Assembly (NCBI RefSeq): GCF_900088415.1
Contig: NZ_FLLQ01000001.1
Span: 1,054,001 to 1,118,000 of the forward strand
From: Vibrio mediterranei
GTDB lineage: Bacteria; Pseudomonadota; Gammaproteobacteria; Enterobacterales; Vibrionaceae
DNA length: 64,000 nt
Direction of reading: 5' to 3'
Below the pieces are notes generated by a model. The model was not told the DNA's origin. It saw only the letters and a list, made by a program, of their open reading frames with translations, and made no database searches. Shown piece by piece: positions 46,515-56,589 of the stretch; the stretch's first letter is position 1; each line of letters starts with the position of its first letter. Position numbers and translations under genes: made by a program.

Positions 46515-47855
46515 TCAGTCCTGAATTGGCCAATCCGCCATATCCACCGCGTTCAAACGAGAATTTGGCTGGTCACCTTTCCACTTACGGATGAAAACAT
46601 TTTCAGGATCATAGAGTTGGGTCTGTTTATCTAGATCAAACTTTCTATTTCCCCTCGGGTCAGCACCTACTCCAGCCAAATATTGCCAGTTTCCCCAATT
46701 CGACCCGACATCATAATCAATAAGCATGTGCTGGAAATAACACGCACCATAGCGCCAATCGAGTGATAGCTCGTGCACCAAACAGCTCGCGACCAGCTGC
46801 CTCCCCCGATTAGACATGTAACCCGTTTCGCGGAGTTGGTTCATGCAAGCATTCACAATGGGAAACGGCGTGTTGCCTTCGACCCACTGACGTAATCTTG
46901 AGGCATAAAAAGTGGTCAGGGGACGATTGTTTTGTATCCCACCAAATGCAAACAGCTTGGCGCCATGTTTGTGGCTGTACCAATGAAAGTACTCGCGCCA
47001 GAGTAGTTCAAACAGAATCCAGTAAGTGGACTCGTTACTACCATGCTTTTGCTCGAAACGGTGTAGTTGATTCACCACTGCTCTGGGCGACACATTGCCG
47101 TTGGCTAACCAGAGAGAAAATTTGGTCGAGCTGCTCCAGTTATCGAGTTCGTTGCGTGTGGATTTGTAACTAAGCGCCGCCTGAGTAGCAAAGTAGTCTC
47201 GCACATGCCCTAAGCCCGCCAGTTCACCTCCACGAACGCTGCTATGAAGCTTCAAAGAAGAAGGTTCGCACCCATAGCTGGCAGGGAGGCCATCTCGATT
47301 ATTCATTGGAGGTGGTAGCTGGGTCGTAGTTTGAGATGGGGACGGCACTACAATGCCTTCCATTTTATTCTTAAAACGAGTGAAAGAATGTGGCAAGTCT
47401 TCTAAGTCAAAAGGCAGTAACGTTTGGTGAAACAAGGACTCGGTATCATCACGATGCAAAACGATATCGGTGCGCTTGAAGAGCGCTTTAGTAACCACAT
47501 AGTCAATGTACCAGCTTGCACTGTTCGCTACATACAGGTCAGTAATCGAATAATAGTCGAACATCTGTTCTAGCTGGCTCACGGCCTCATCGAGGCTGGT
47601 GACTGAAACTTGATGTAGTACTTGCCCTAGTTGCATCAGAGATTGGTTCAGCTCACCCAGCGCCTGCATCTTGAACTCTCGCTTCGCTGAATCGTCTATC
47701 TCTACCGGCAGAAAGCGTCTGTCATACATGGTTTTCAGCTCATCAAAGCACACGCAATGCAGTCTGTCGACGTGCTCACTGGCTTTTTGCAACAACCGAT
47801 TATCATGCAACCGGAGATCATGGTTGAACCAATAAATTCCTCTTCTTTTTGACAT
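46515..47855 (-). CDS. Cryptochrome-DASH-type photolyase
   Basis: 446 residues. GIYWFNHDLRLHDNRLL at the N-terminus (antenna domain), FAD domain with WFELLWREYFHWYS-like stretch (ILFELLWREYFHWY), VNACMNQLRETGYMSNRGRQLVAS, WRYGACYFQHMLIDYDVGSNWGNWQYLAGVGADPRG. VGADPRGNRKFD is characteristic of the DASH clade, which repairs cyclobutane dimers in single-stranded DNA and may signal blue light. Start ATG 47855 chosen for the MSKRRGIYWF beginning; the frame opens at 47933. First gene of the photolyase operon. Confidence 0.92.
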   Translation of the reverse strand: MSKRRGIYWFNHDLRLHDNRLLQKASEHVDRLHCVCFDELKTMYDRRFLPVEIDDSAKREFKMQALGELNQSLMQLGQVLHQVSVTSLDEAVSQLEQMFDYYSITDLYVANSASWYIDYVVTKALFKRTDIVLHRDDTESLFHQTLLPFDLEDLPHSFTRFKNKMEGIVVPSPSQTTTQLPPPMNNRDGLPASYGCEPSSLKLHSSVRGGELAGLGHVRDYFATQAALSYKSTRNELDNWSSSTKFSLWLANGNVSPRAVVNQLHRFEQKHGSNESTYWILFELLWREYFHWYSHKHGAKLFAFGGIQNNRPLTTFYASRLRQWVEGNTPFPIVNACMNQLRETGYMSNRGRQLVASCLVHELSLDWRYGACYFQHMLIDYDVGSNWGNWQYLAGVGADPRGNRKFDLDKQTQLYDPENVFIRKWKGDQPNSRLNAVDMADWPIQD

Positions 47856-47998
47856 ACCATTTCCCAACGTCATCTTTTCCCAGTCATCTGATACGCAGTA
47901 ACACCCTTGATAGCTTAGAAGAGAGTTGGTCATTCTGTGATTCCATCACGTAGAAACTTTGTTGAAGCTATAAACAACACCTCAAGGAGGGCTTTGGG

Positions 47999-49240
47999 AT
48001 GTCATTGAAAAAAAACCTCGATAAACTCGCTCCTCATTTTGAAGCTGGAGGCAAATACCAAACTTTTTATCCACTTTATGAGGCAGTCGCCACGTTGTTT
48101 TACACGCCTGGGCACGTCACTCGAGGACAGACACATCTGCGGGATAGTATTGACCTCAAACGCATCATGATAATGGTTTGGATCGCTGTATTCCCCGCTA
48201 TGTTCTGGGGGATGTTTAATATTGGCAACCAGACTGTCGCAGCGCTATCGGTCACCTATTCCCCAGAAGAAATCAATCAAATAATCGCCGAAAGCTGGCG
48301 CCTATCATTGGCATTTGGCTCTGCCAATGATCTGATTGCGGCGGGCTGGGCAAGTAAAATGTTGTTTGGCGCTAGCTACTTCTTACCGGTCTACCTCACC
48401 GTATTTATTGTGGGCGGTTTTTGGGAAGTCCTGTTTGCTATCGTCCGCAAGCACGAAGTTAACGAAGGTTTCTTTGTCAGCTCAATCTTGTTTGCTCTCA
48501 TCCTCCCGCCAACTATCCCGCTGTGGCAAGCAGCGTTAGGGATTACCTTTGGTATTGTGGTTGCAAAGGAGGTTTTTGGTGGAACAGGGCGCAATTTCCT
48601 CAATCCGGCTCTTGCTGGACGGGCATTTCTTTACTTCGCCTACCCTGCTCAAATGTCTGGAGGAGCCGTGTGGGTCGCCGCCGATGGCTACTCAGGCGCT
48701 ACACCGCTAAGCCAATGGTATGAAGGTGGAGAGAGTGCCCTATATAGTACCCTAACCGGACAGCCACTGACGTGGTGGGATGCGTTCTTTGGCAATTTGC
48801 CCGGTTCTATGGGAGAAGTATCAACATTACTGATTATGTTGGCGGGTATATTCTTGATAGCAATCGGAATCGCCTCTTGGCGAATTGTGGCGGGAGTCTT
48901 AATTGGCCTCACCGTAACCGCCACTTTACTGAATGCTATTGGTTCGGATTCCAACCCTATGTTTTCGATGCCTGTTTATTGGCATTTCGTCATTGGTGGT
49001 GTCGCTTTTGGTACCTTTTTTATGGCGACCGACCCAGTGTCCGCGGCGTTTACTGATACAGGGAAATGGGCTTATGGTTTACTGATAGGAGTTATGACTA
49101 TTGGTATCAGAGTGCTCAACCCAGCCTATCCGGAAGGTATTATGCTCGCCATATTATTTGCTAATTTATTCGCACCGCTATTCGACCACTTCGTGAAAGA
49201 GGCCGTAGTTAGACGGCGAGCGAGACGCATCAGTAATTAG
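47999..49240 (+). CDS. nqrB: Orphan NqrB paralog (Na+-NQR subunit B-like)
   Basis: 413 residues, near full-length Nqr[85 protein letters not shown], and the covalent-FMN motif [10 protein letters not shown] (Thr, about residue 234). It also has the [12 protein letters not shown] loop. In Na+-NQR, NqrB is one of six subunits (ABCDEF) in the inner membrane; none of the other five is adjacent. AAGGAGGG precedes the ATG. It diverges from the photolyase operon across 143 bases. Since the FMN threonine is kept, it may still bind FMN. Confidence 0.88.
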   Translation: MSLKKNLDKLAPHFEAGGKYQTFYPLYEAVATLFYTPGHVTRGQTHLRDSIDLKRIMIMVWIAVFPAMFWGMFNIGNQTVAALSVTYSPEEINQIIAESWRLSLAFGSANDLIAAGWASKMLFGASYFLPVYLTVFIVGGFWEVLFAIVRKHEVNEGFFVSSILFALILPPTIPLWQAALGITFGIVVAKEVFGGTGRNFLNPALAGRAFLYFAYPAQMSGGAVWVAADGYSGATPLSQWYEGGESALYSTLTGQPLTWWDAFFGNLPGSMGEVSTLLIMLAGIFLIAIGIASWRIVAGVLIGLTVTATLLNAIGSDSNPMFSMPVYWHFVIGGVAFGTFFMATDPVSAAFTDTGKWAYGLLIGVMTIGIRVLNPAYPEGIMLAILFANLFAPLFDHFVKEAVVRRRARRISN

Positions 49241-49265
49241 GCGCTATCAATTTATACAGCCGATA

Positions 49266-49311
49266 AATAATGGCGTTAATTTTAATGCATTTTATAAATA
49301 GCGCCATTATT
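49266..49311. terminator. Inverted repeat after nqrB paralog
   Basis: AATAATGGCG (49266-49275) and CGCCATTATT (49302-49311), perfect 10-bp arms with a 26-base loop, 26 bases past the stop. It could be a rho-independent-like or mRNA-protecting structure; no T-tract. Confidence 0.4.
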
Positions 49312-49479
49312 GAACCAAAATCACGTTAATATTTGAGTCCGTTTTCAAAAACTGAACTTTCTAAAGTGACAAACTACTGAACTCGTTGGATAATTATAAA
49401 TAATCGGACCAGGAGAGTCTGACTTCGAATTAAGTGCAAGCCTCGCCAATCAGAATGAGCCAAGGACAATAGTTAGATC

Positions 49480-50502
49480 ATGAAAAAGAACGATTTTCAG
49501 AAATCGGCGGCTAATTTAAAAAAAGCAGTACCATTGATGGTAAAACACCACGTTCCCGCGACGCCTGCCAATTATGCACTTTGGTACACTTATGTGGATC
49601 AGACTATTCCAGAACTGAACGCTGAAGTTGACTCTATTCTCAAAGATTTCGACGTTTTACCGCCAGCAAACACCAATCTACTTTATCGCGACCATATTGC
49701 TGGCAAAGCCGAAGTCAATTTGCAAGATCTCAAGCACAATATGGAAGCCCTCGTTACTGAAGTTTCAAGTTCAATGACGGACGCCATCGCCGATACATCA
49801 CAGTTCTCCAAAGTGCTTGAGCAAAGTTTTGACGGATTAAGCACGCAAATAGAATCGCAGCGCGATCCGACACTTGATGAAGTAATGCCTTTGATTCAAC
49901 AGTTGGTTGACGAAGCAAACGACATTCGCCATTCAACCGACTTCATTCATAACCAGTTAAAAAACGCCAGTGATGAGATAGCACGCCTAAAATCTCAGTT
50001 GGCTAAGGTTCAATGCAATGCGTTATTCGATAGTTTGACGTCATTATATAACCGCGGAGCGTTTGACGCCGACCTCAACATGTTCTGTGATGCTAAGCAG
50101 CCAATGAGCCTCATCTTTTTGGATATTGACCACTTCAAGAAATTCAATGACGAATTTGGGCACCTATTTGGTGATACGATCTTAAAAGGCATTTCACAAC
50201 GTCTAAAACAAGCTTGTCGAGGTGGGATAACTGCCTACCGTTTTGGTGGAGAGGAATTCGCATTGATCATTCCTAATAAGTCCTTAAGAGTGGCAAGACA
50301 AATGGCAGATGCACTACGTCTAGCCATCGAAAAAATGACGATTAAAGATCGAAAAAATGGTTCAAAGGTCGGCAATATTACCGCTTCCTTTGGTGTCGCT
50401 GAATTTACAGCGGGTGATACCTACATCTCACTGGTCGATCGTGCAGATAAGATGCTCTATGATGCCAAACGAGCAGGCCGCAACCGAGTTATGCCTTTTT
50501 AA
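49480..50502 (+). CDS. Soluble diguanylate cyclase (GGEEF)
   Basis: 340 residues. N-terminal ~170 residues are helical with no membrane segment (PATPANYALWYTYVDQ near residue 30). The GGDEF domain is at about 180-340, with LTSLYNRGAFDADL, LIFLDIDHFKKFNDEFGH and active loop YRFGGEEFALI. The position of the RxxD inhibitory site reads RGGI, so product inhibition through the I-site is probably lost. It makes c-di-GMP from GTP. It lies head-to-head with a terminator against two HD-GYP genes, so synthesis and degradation genes are convergent. Confidence 0.92.
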   Translation: MKKNDFQKSAANLKKAVPLMVKHHVPATPANYALWYTYVDQTIPELNAEVDSILKDFDVLPPANTNLLYRDHIAGKAEVNLQDLKHNMEALVTEVSSSMTDAIADTSQFSKVLEQSFDGLSTQIESQRDPTLDEVMPLIQQLVDEANDIRHSTDFIHNQLKNASDEIARLKSQLAKVQCNALFDSLTSLYNRGAFDADLNMFCDAKQPMSLIFLDIDHFKKFNDEFGHLFGDTILKGISQRLKQACRGGITAYRFGGEEFALIIPNKSLRVARQMADALRLAIEKMTIKDRKNGSKVGNITASFGVAEFTAGDTYISLVDRADKMLYDAKRAGRNRVMPF

Positions 50503-50536
50503 CAACTCAATAAAAGCCATAGTCGTAAATTAAAAT

Positions 50537-50570
50537 AACAAGGGCAGATAATTCACTCTCTGCCCTTGTT
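50537..50570. terminator. Bidirectional terminator between DGC and HD-GYP genes
   Basis: AACAAGGGCAGA (50537-50548) and TCTGCCCTTGTT (50559-50570), a perfect 12-bp stem. It serves the convergent cyclase and HD-GYP transcripts. Confidence 0.85.
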
Positions 50571-50576
50571 ACTACT

Positions 50577-53471
50577 TCACGATAAATACTGCTCTATATC
50601 TACTTCATCAATCTGTTCTGGGTTTAAGAACTCCATGGCAAATGTTTGATAAACCCCAGACGTCAAGAATAGCTTAAATAACTCTGCATCCAGGTGTTGG
50701 TCTTTGACCATAAAAGACATGATCTTAATCGACTCTGATAACGTTTTAGGTTCTTTATAAGGTCTATCCGCACTGGTCAACGCTTCAAAGACATCGGCTA
50801 ACGCCATCACTCTGGCAGTAAGAGGCATTTCATCGGATTTGAGCCCCATCGGGTATCCAGTTCCATCCACTTTTTCATGATGACCGCCAGCTATAGCAGG
50901 AACATTACGCATTCCTTTCGGGAACGGCAGGCTCTCCAACATTTTGATGGTTTCAACGATATGGTTGTTAATCACATAACGCTCCTCATCGTTTAACGTG
51001 CCTTTGCGAATGGATAAGTTATACAACTCTCCCAAATTATTCTGATACATCGGTTTTTTAAGCGTAAATCGAGTCGAAGGCTCTGTTTCAACTGCCCATG
51101 GGATGGTGTGATAGGGTTGATCAGCCAACACCGACTCACTTTCACCAAGTTTTGTTTCAGCTTGCTCATAACGTCGACGCTCTTCCCACGACAAGCCTTG
51201 ACCTTCATCAATAGTTTTAGTCCATTGCCTCTGAGCTATAGAATGAAGACGTGTCACCGCATCGTCCGTCATAAATTCACCGCCTACATTCGTAGCAGCA
51301 ATAAAGGCAAAATCGTCATCAATGTGCTTCCATGTAGCATCAAGCTCTTGTTGTAATTCCAACGATAATGGTTCACCTAGGGCCTGCTGTAATATCAAGA
51401 TATGTGCATCACGTTTAAGCACCTCGAATCGTGTTCTTATTTCGTGAATACGGTTATAGATTGTCTCTAGCTTCACTGCTTTATCAACCACATGCTCTGG
51501 CGTCGTCACCTTGCCACAGTCATGTAGCCAAGCTGCAAGTTGCAACTCTTGCCACTCTTCAGATGACAGCTTAAAGTCTTTAAATGGTTCGGCTTCAGAC
51601 TGCTCGGCGGCTTTGGTCAACATTTCTGTTAGTACTGGAACACGTTGACAGTGATTGCCTGTGTATGGAGATTTCGTATCAATCGCTCCCGCCATGACCT
51701 CAATAAACGAGTTAAGCAACGCTTTTTGATTAGCAAGAATTTGCTGAGACTCAATGGCAACAGAAGCGTATTCGCTTAACGATTCAATAAATGGCAAACG
51801 TGTGGTCGACAACGTATCAAGCTGTTCATTTTCAATAATCAAACCGAAACCACCTAATACCTGACCGCCTCTGTCTAACAACGGTAGAAACAAGAATACG
51901 TCATGGGCTCCTATTTGCGGAATAGCATGCTTGATTTCCTGATATTCGACCGCTAACGCTTTTGGGCGGGTGCCATTTAAAGATTCGAATGAATACGCGA
52001 CATCTGGATTCTTTGCATCAAGTGGTGACAGTTCAGAGAGATCAAACTTATCGTCCGTTTTTGAGACCACACTGTGCGGAATCAACACGTTGTCATCATC
52101 ACTTAGATACAACAAAGCACGCTTCGCACTGGTCGCATCTAATGCTCCGTTAGCCACTAAGTCCAACAAAGGTTTCAACTCGTCTTGCCTTGCAATCGCG
52201 TTGGTCAATAGCAAGAACCTAGACAACGTCTGCTGCATACCAAACAGGGCTTGAGATAAGTCATGAATCTCTTTGATATGTGACTTTTGCGGTGTCTTTT
52301 TAGAAAAGTCAAAACTCTCAATTTTCTGTGCCCGTAATGTTGCCCTTCGAATCGGTGCAGAAACGCGCTGTGCTGCAATATACACAAAAGGGAGAGCAAC
52401 CAATAAGACGATCACAGAGGTCAGAATCGATCGCTTGACGATAACTTGAGACTTATCCAACAACTCTGTGGATTTCACCACCATCATCAAATACAAGTCA
52501 TGACCCGAGTTGTTAACCGACTTGGTGACTTTACCTATCCATTTTTCACCGTCGACATAAAACTCATGTACGGTATCTACCGTATTGCCAAATAATAGAA
52601 CGGCTTCGTGAACAACTGGGTTATCAATATCTTCAATAAGAATAGTGGTACTATCCAAAGCGTCTTCTTGAATGATTACTTGCCTCGGGTTGCTGTAGGC
52701 GTACAAACGCCCACTTTCATCGTAGAGCACCCGAAAAGAAGATTTGCGACTGATGGTTTCGGCAAGCACTTGGGAAATTTGACCCAAGGTGATGTCTGCC
52801 GCGACCACCGCTCCACTCTCGGAGCGCCTCGATACCGTGACACCAATTTTACCCAACTTTTGAAAATAGTAGGGGGCCGACATGGCTACAGAGTCGCGAT
52901 TGGCTATATCAAACCACTCTCGGTCTCTTAAGTCGGTCTGATATCCATCTTGCGAGGTAAAATTGACTAATTCGTGCGCTTCATTGTATTCGTATCTGTG
53001 CAAGAGTTGCTGATCAGCATAGTAACTAAACACCACGTAATGTGCCTCAGGAGAAACCTCAAAGCCTTTTTGGATCTTACGGTCAAATACTCGATAAACA
53101 CTAAAATGGTCACCATTAGGTAGTGTTAAGGTATAGGAAAAAATAGAAGGGCTAGCGGATAATAAATAACTGATTTCGGGGACGTAATTTAGACGTTCTT
53201 CATGTGTTGAAAAACGACTCAACTGCCCTTTGGAAAACGCAGTGACGGTCGAAAATGCAGGACTATAATGGTGAAGCAAATTGGCTCTCGCTTCACCAGA
53301 GATTCGGTCAAATAGATGGTCATTAGCGTCAACCAATACTTTATTTAAGCTTGAATACGTAAGCCATAACTGCACACCGCATACCAACATCACAATGATG
53401 ATAAACAAACTCGATATGTGGATGTGCAGTGGGTAACGGAACCAGCTTTTGCCCGCACTTTTGAAATCCAT
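50577..53471 (-). CDS. Cache-HAMP-GAF-HD-GYP phosphodiesterase-like protein, copy 2 of tandem pair
   Basis: 964 residues. TM1 about 17-39, periplasmic dCache-type sensor about 45-335, TM2 about 345-367, HAMP about 368-420, GAF-like about 430-600, HD-GYP about 605-945. HD is WLHDCGKVTTPEH (about 645) and GYP is HHEKVDGTGYP (about 864). These two halves are 218 residues apart instead of the usual 60-70, because of an inserted helical segment. The motifs keep the metal ligands, so hydrolysis of c-di-GMP (or 3'3'-cGAMP, as for some Vibrio HD-GYPs) is plausible. Follows its paralog by 55 bases. Confidence 0.9.
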   Translation of the reverse strand: MDFKSAGKSWFRYPLHIHISSLFIIIVMLVCGVQLWLTYSSLNKVLVDANDHLFDRISGEARANLLHHYSPAFSTVTAFSKGQLSRFSTHEERLNYVPEISYLLSASPSIFSYTLTLPNGDHFSVYRVFDRKIQKGFEVSPEAHYVVFSYYADQQLLHRYEYNEAHELVNFTSQDGYQTDLRDREWFDIANRDSVAMSAPYYFQKLGKIGVTVSRRSESGAVVAADITLGQISQVLAETISRKSSFRVLYDESGRLYAYSNPRQVIIQEDALDSTTILIEDIDNPVVHEAVLLFGNTVDTVHEFYVDGEKWIGKVTKSVNNSGHDLYLMMVVKSTELLDKSQVIVKRSILTSVIVLLVALPFVYIAAQRVSAPIRRATLRAQKIESFDFSKKTPQKSHIKEIHDLSQALFGMQQTLSRFLLLTNAIARQDELKPLLDLVANGALDATSAKRALLYLSDDDNVLIPHSVVSKTDDKFDLSELSPLDAKNPDVAYSFESLNGTRPKALAVEYQEIKHAIPQIGAHDVFLFLPLLDRGGQVLGGFGLIIENEQLDTLSTTRLPFIESLSEYASVAIESQQILANQKALLNSFIEVMAGAIDTKSPYTGNHCQRVPVLTEMLTKAAEQSEAEPFKDFKLSSEEWQELQLAAWLHDCGKVTTPEHVVDKAVKLETIYNRIHEIRTRFEVLKRDAHILILQQALGEPLSLELQQELDATWKHIDDDFAFIAATNVGGEFMTDDAVTRLHSIAQRQWTKTIDEGQGLSWEERRRYEQAETKLGESESVLADQPYHTIPWAVETEPSTRFTLKKPMYQNNLGELYNLSIRKGTLNDEERYVINNHIVETIKMLESLPFPKGMRNVPAIAGGHHEKVDGTGYPMGLKSDEMPLTARVMALADVFEALTSADRPYKEPKTLSESIKIMSFMVKDQHLDAELFKLFLTSGVYQTFAMEFLNPEQIDEVDIEQYLS

Positions 53472-53526
53472 TTCACGTACCTAAAACTAATTAACTGATA
53501 ATTAATAATAGGTTACGCCACCGATT

Positions 53527-56442
53527 TTAGTAGCTTAACTCATCCACATACTGAGAAATATCCACGTCATCTATTTGCTTACTATCAATGTGCGCCTGCG
53601 CATAATCACGATAGACACCAGAGGTTAAAAACAGTTTGAACAAAGCTGGGTCCAAATGTCCGTCCTTTACCATAAAACTCATAATTTTGATGGCTTCAGA
53701 AAGCATCTTTGACTTCTTGTATGGTCGGTCACAACTTGTTAGTGCCTCAAAAACATCAGCGATAGCCATGGCACGAGCAGGGAGGGGAAGTTCGCTGGCT
53801 TTCAAACCTAATGGATACCCGGTTCCGTCCACTTTCTCATGATGACTGCCAGCTAAAAGAGGCACATTTTTCATATGTCTTGGGAATGGCAAGCTCTCTA
53901 GCATTCGCAGTGTCTCTATCATATGGCTGTTTATGATGTAGCGTTCTTCAGGGTTCAACGTGCCTTTGCGAATGGATAAGTTGTACATCTCACCTTGGTT
54001 ATTTTGATGCTCACCAGCCTTTAAAACAAAACGTTCTTCCCGAAGAGGCGCTTTTTCCCACGCAACCAAGTGCGATTCATTATCTGCCAACACGGGAACA
54101 TGTTTACCTTCAACAAAAGGATTGTCCGAATAACGTGCGAGCTCCTCCCATGAAAGGCCTAATCTAGGATCAATTGTGCTCTGCCATGTTCTTTGAGCAA
54201 TGGCTTCTAAACGTTTTACTTTTTGGTCATCTAAAAACTCAGATCCCAGATTGATTTCGGCAATCAGTGCGAAATCCTTATCTAACTCTTCCTGAGCCAA
54301 GTGAACCGCTTCTAGGTCCTGGTTATCTAATTGACCACTAAATTTAGCTCGATAAATGTTAAGTTCCACGTCGCGCTTTAGTACTTCAAAGCGAGTCCTG
54401 ACTTCATGAATTCGATTGTAAATGGTCTCCAGTTTGGTGGACTTATCAATAATATGCTCAGGTGTAGTCACTTTCCCACAGTCATGCAGCCAAGAAGCAA
54501 TATGCAGCTCTTCCCACTGCTCTTTGCTCATTGAAAAATTAGCGAAAGGCCCTTGAGTCGAGTCCTGCGCAGCTTTAGTCAACATTTCAGTCAACACAGG
54601 AACACGCTGGCAATGGTTACCGGTATAGGGCGATTTGGTATCAATAGCTCCTGCCATCACTTGAATGAAGGAGTCCAATAGCGCTCTTTGGTCAGCCAAC
54701 ATGGTTTGAGTTTCAATGGTAACAGAGGCATACGCTGCCAATGTCTCTAGATATTCTTTGTTGTCCATTAATACTTGAGATTCATGCTCTTCATCAAAGC
54801 CTAAACCCAAACCACCAATTACTTTTTTGCTTCGGTCTATCAAAGGAATAAACAATAAGTTGTCGGTTTCATTTTCCTTAATAACAAAAGGCCTGGCCTC
54901 GTAATACTTAGAATAAACCGGCTGCTTTTGATTAAAAAACACCTCTACATCCTCGGCGATCCTAGGTTCATAAAGAGGCAGTCGCTGCTGTGTTGCGACA
55001 TCAATAATGCCTTTGGTTTTGAGCTTAATAAACTTAGGATCGAGATACTTCTCATCTTTACTCAATAAATACAAATACGTACTGTTCGCGCTCGTGGCAT
55101 CTGCGGTTTCGACACAAACCAATTCAAGTATTCGTTCTAGGTCATTCTCTTTTGCCATTGAATTGGTCAGTGAAAGAAAACGCTTTATTGTCGACTGCAT
55201 CACCGTCAATGAATCCGACATAGCTTTGATTTCCGCGACTCGAGAGTGCTCCTGATTATTCTCGTCAAAGTTAAAATGTTGAATAGCGCGTGCTTTCTGG
55301 GTTGCCTGGCGAATCGGTCTCGCTAACCACTGAGAAAGATAGTAAATACATGGCAATGCAATTAACAAAGCGAAGAGAGAACCGATTAGAGAACGTCTCG
55401 CAACAGTATTGGCATCTTTCAATAGCTGCTCTGACTTGACCGCCATCACTAGGTTAAACAGCTGGTCACGAGTGCCGCGCAGCTTATCGACTTTAACAAC
55501 CCACTTTTCGCCTTCATAGTTAATTTCTTTTGCCTGTGAACCAAACTCGATGATATTAGTAGTGCCTGAGATCAACGGATGATTGATCTCCCCTAATTTA
55601 AGTTGGCTCGATTGTCTTAAGGCATCTCTTACCTCAAACAGTTCAGGTCGGCTGTAAGCAAACACATTAAACTCATCGTCATATAACACTCTGAGTGCAT
55701 CACGGTTTTCATCACTGTCCCTTAGTACTTCAGAGACTTGATCCAATAAAATATCCGCACCAAACACCGCACCGTTGGCCGCTCGTCGATGAATCGTAAT
55801 ACCGGTCCTAGACAACACAGACATGAAGTAAGGCTCTGACACGTGTGCTTGTACCAACGAGGCAGAACGAAACCAATCGAGTTTACGTGGATCGCGAAGA
55901 GGGCTGTCTATTTCTGAAGATTGCAGCAAAGCAAGGTGAGCGCTGTACGTTCTTACCTCCAGTTTTTCTGTTTCTGCGTTGTAGTTCAACGCCGCATATT
56001 CTGCACTATGGTCGATACCTAAATGATTCCGCATCCGGTCATCTGCTAAACGGACAACCGCTAACCACTCACCATCAGGAAACGCAGCTTTCAATGAAAA
56101 AAGGTGTTTATTCGCTCTTAGTAAAGACACCAACTCAGGCACAAACGCAAATCGCTTTTCTGGATCTACTTCGCGAATCAATTCACCTGCAGAGTACGCA
56201 TCAACAATGCTAAATGCGGGACCAAAGTGATAGGACATATTGCTGCGTGTCTCGCCGGCGATACGTTCAAATAAGTTTTCATTCGCATTTAATAGAACTT
56301 TATTCATGCTCGTTTGTGTAATCCATATCTGAATACCACTTATCACCAAAACCAAAATGACGAAAATTACGGAGATATGAATATGCAAAGGCAGAGTGAA
56401 CTTTTTACTAGATTGCGAGCTGGTAGGCATATCGACTAACAC
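53527..56442 (-). CDS. Cache-HAMP-GAF-HD-GYP phosphodiesterase-like protein, copy 1 of tandem pair
   Basis: 971 residues, same domain order as the next gene, with the strongest similarity from the GAF end through HD-GYP (NQLL.SFIQVMAGAIDTKSPY, WLHDCGKVTTPEHIIDKS, LAGSHHEKVDGTGYPLGL). HD is near residue 650 and HHE near 866, so it shares the same insertion. The periplasmic sensors have diverged more, suggesting different signals. ATG at MPTSSQ (codon 5) is an alternative start. The first gene of the pair; upstream is a terminator for the 56590 gene. Confidence 0.9.
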   Translation of the reverse strand: MLVDMPTSSQSSKKFTLPLHIHISVIFVILVLVISGIQIWITQTSMNKVLLNANENLFERIAGETRSNMSYHFGPAFSIVDAYSAGELIREVDPEKRFAFVPELVSLLRANKHLFSLKAAFPDGEWLAVVRLADDRMRNHLGIDHSAEYAALNYNAETEKLEVRTYSAHLALLQSSEIDSPLRDPRKLDWFRSASLVQAHVSEPYFMSVLSRTGITIHRRAANGAVFGADILLDQVSEVLRDSDENRDALRVLYDDEFNVFAYSRPELFEVRDALRQSSQLKLGEINHPLISGTTNIIEFGSQAKEINYEGEKWVVKVDKLRGTRDQLFNLVMAVKSEQLLKDANTVARRSLIGSLFALLIALPCIYYLSQWLARPIRQATQKARAIQHFNFDENNQEHSRVAEIKAMSDSLTVMQSTIKRFLSLTNSMAKENDLERILELVCVETADATSANSTYLYLLSKDEKYLDPKFIKLKTKGIIDVATQQRLPLYEPRIAEDVEVFFNQKQPVYSKYYEARPFVIKENETDNLLFIPLIDRSKKVIGGLGLGFDEEHESQVLMDNKEYLETLAAYASVTIETQTMLADQRALLDSFIQVMAGAIDTKSPYTGNHCQRVPVLTEMLTKAAQDSTQGPFANFSMSKEQWEELHIASWLHDCGKVTTPEHIIDKSTKLETIYNRIHEVRTRFEVLKRDVELNIYRAKFSGQLDNQDLEAVHLAQEELDKDFALIAEINLGSEFLDDQKVKRLEAIAQRTWQSTIDPRLGLSWEELARYSDNPFVEGKHVPVLADNESHLVAWEKAPLREERFVLKAGEHQNNQGEMYNLSIRKGTLNPEERYIINSHMIETLRMLESLPFPRHMKNVPLLAGSHHEKVDGTGYPLGLKASELPLPARAMAIADVFEALTSCDRPYKKSKMLSEAIKIMSFMVKDGHLDPALFKLFLTSGVYRDYAQAHIDSKQIDDVDISQYVDELSY

Positions 56443-56511
56443 TTTGAATTGACACCGTATAAGACTAGTCGAGTTAGCTATTGACGAGAAGTTAAATATA
56501 GAAAATTAATA

Positions 56512-56541
56512 TAAAAAAAACCCCACTGCTCGTATGTGGGG
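56512..56541 (-). terminator. Terminator after the 190-residue hypothetical gene
   Basis: Minus strand: CCCCAC, 9-base loop, GTGGGG followed by eight T (A-run at 56512-56520 on plus). Confidence 0.8.
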
Positions 56542-56589
56542 CTACACTACCAAAGGAAAACGGTATTTAAATAAAAGTGCTAGCGGGTA

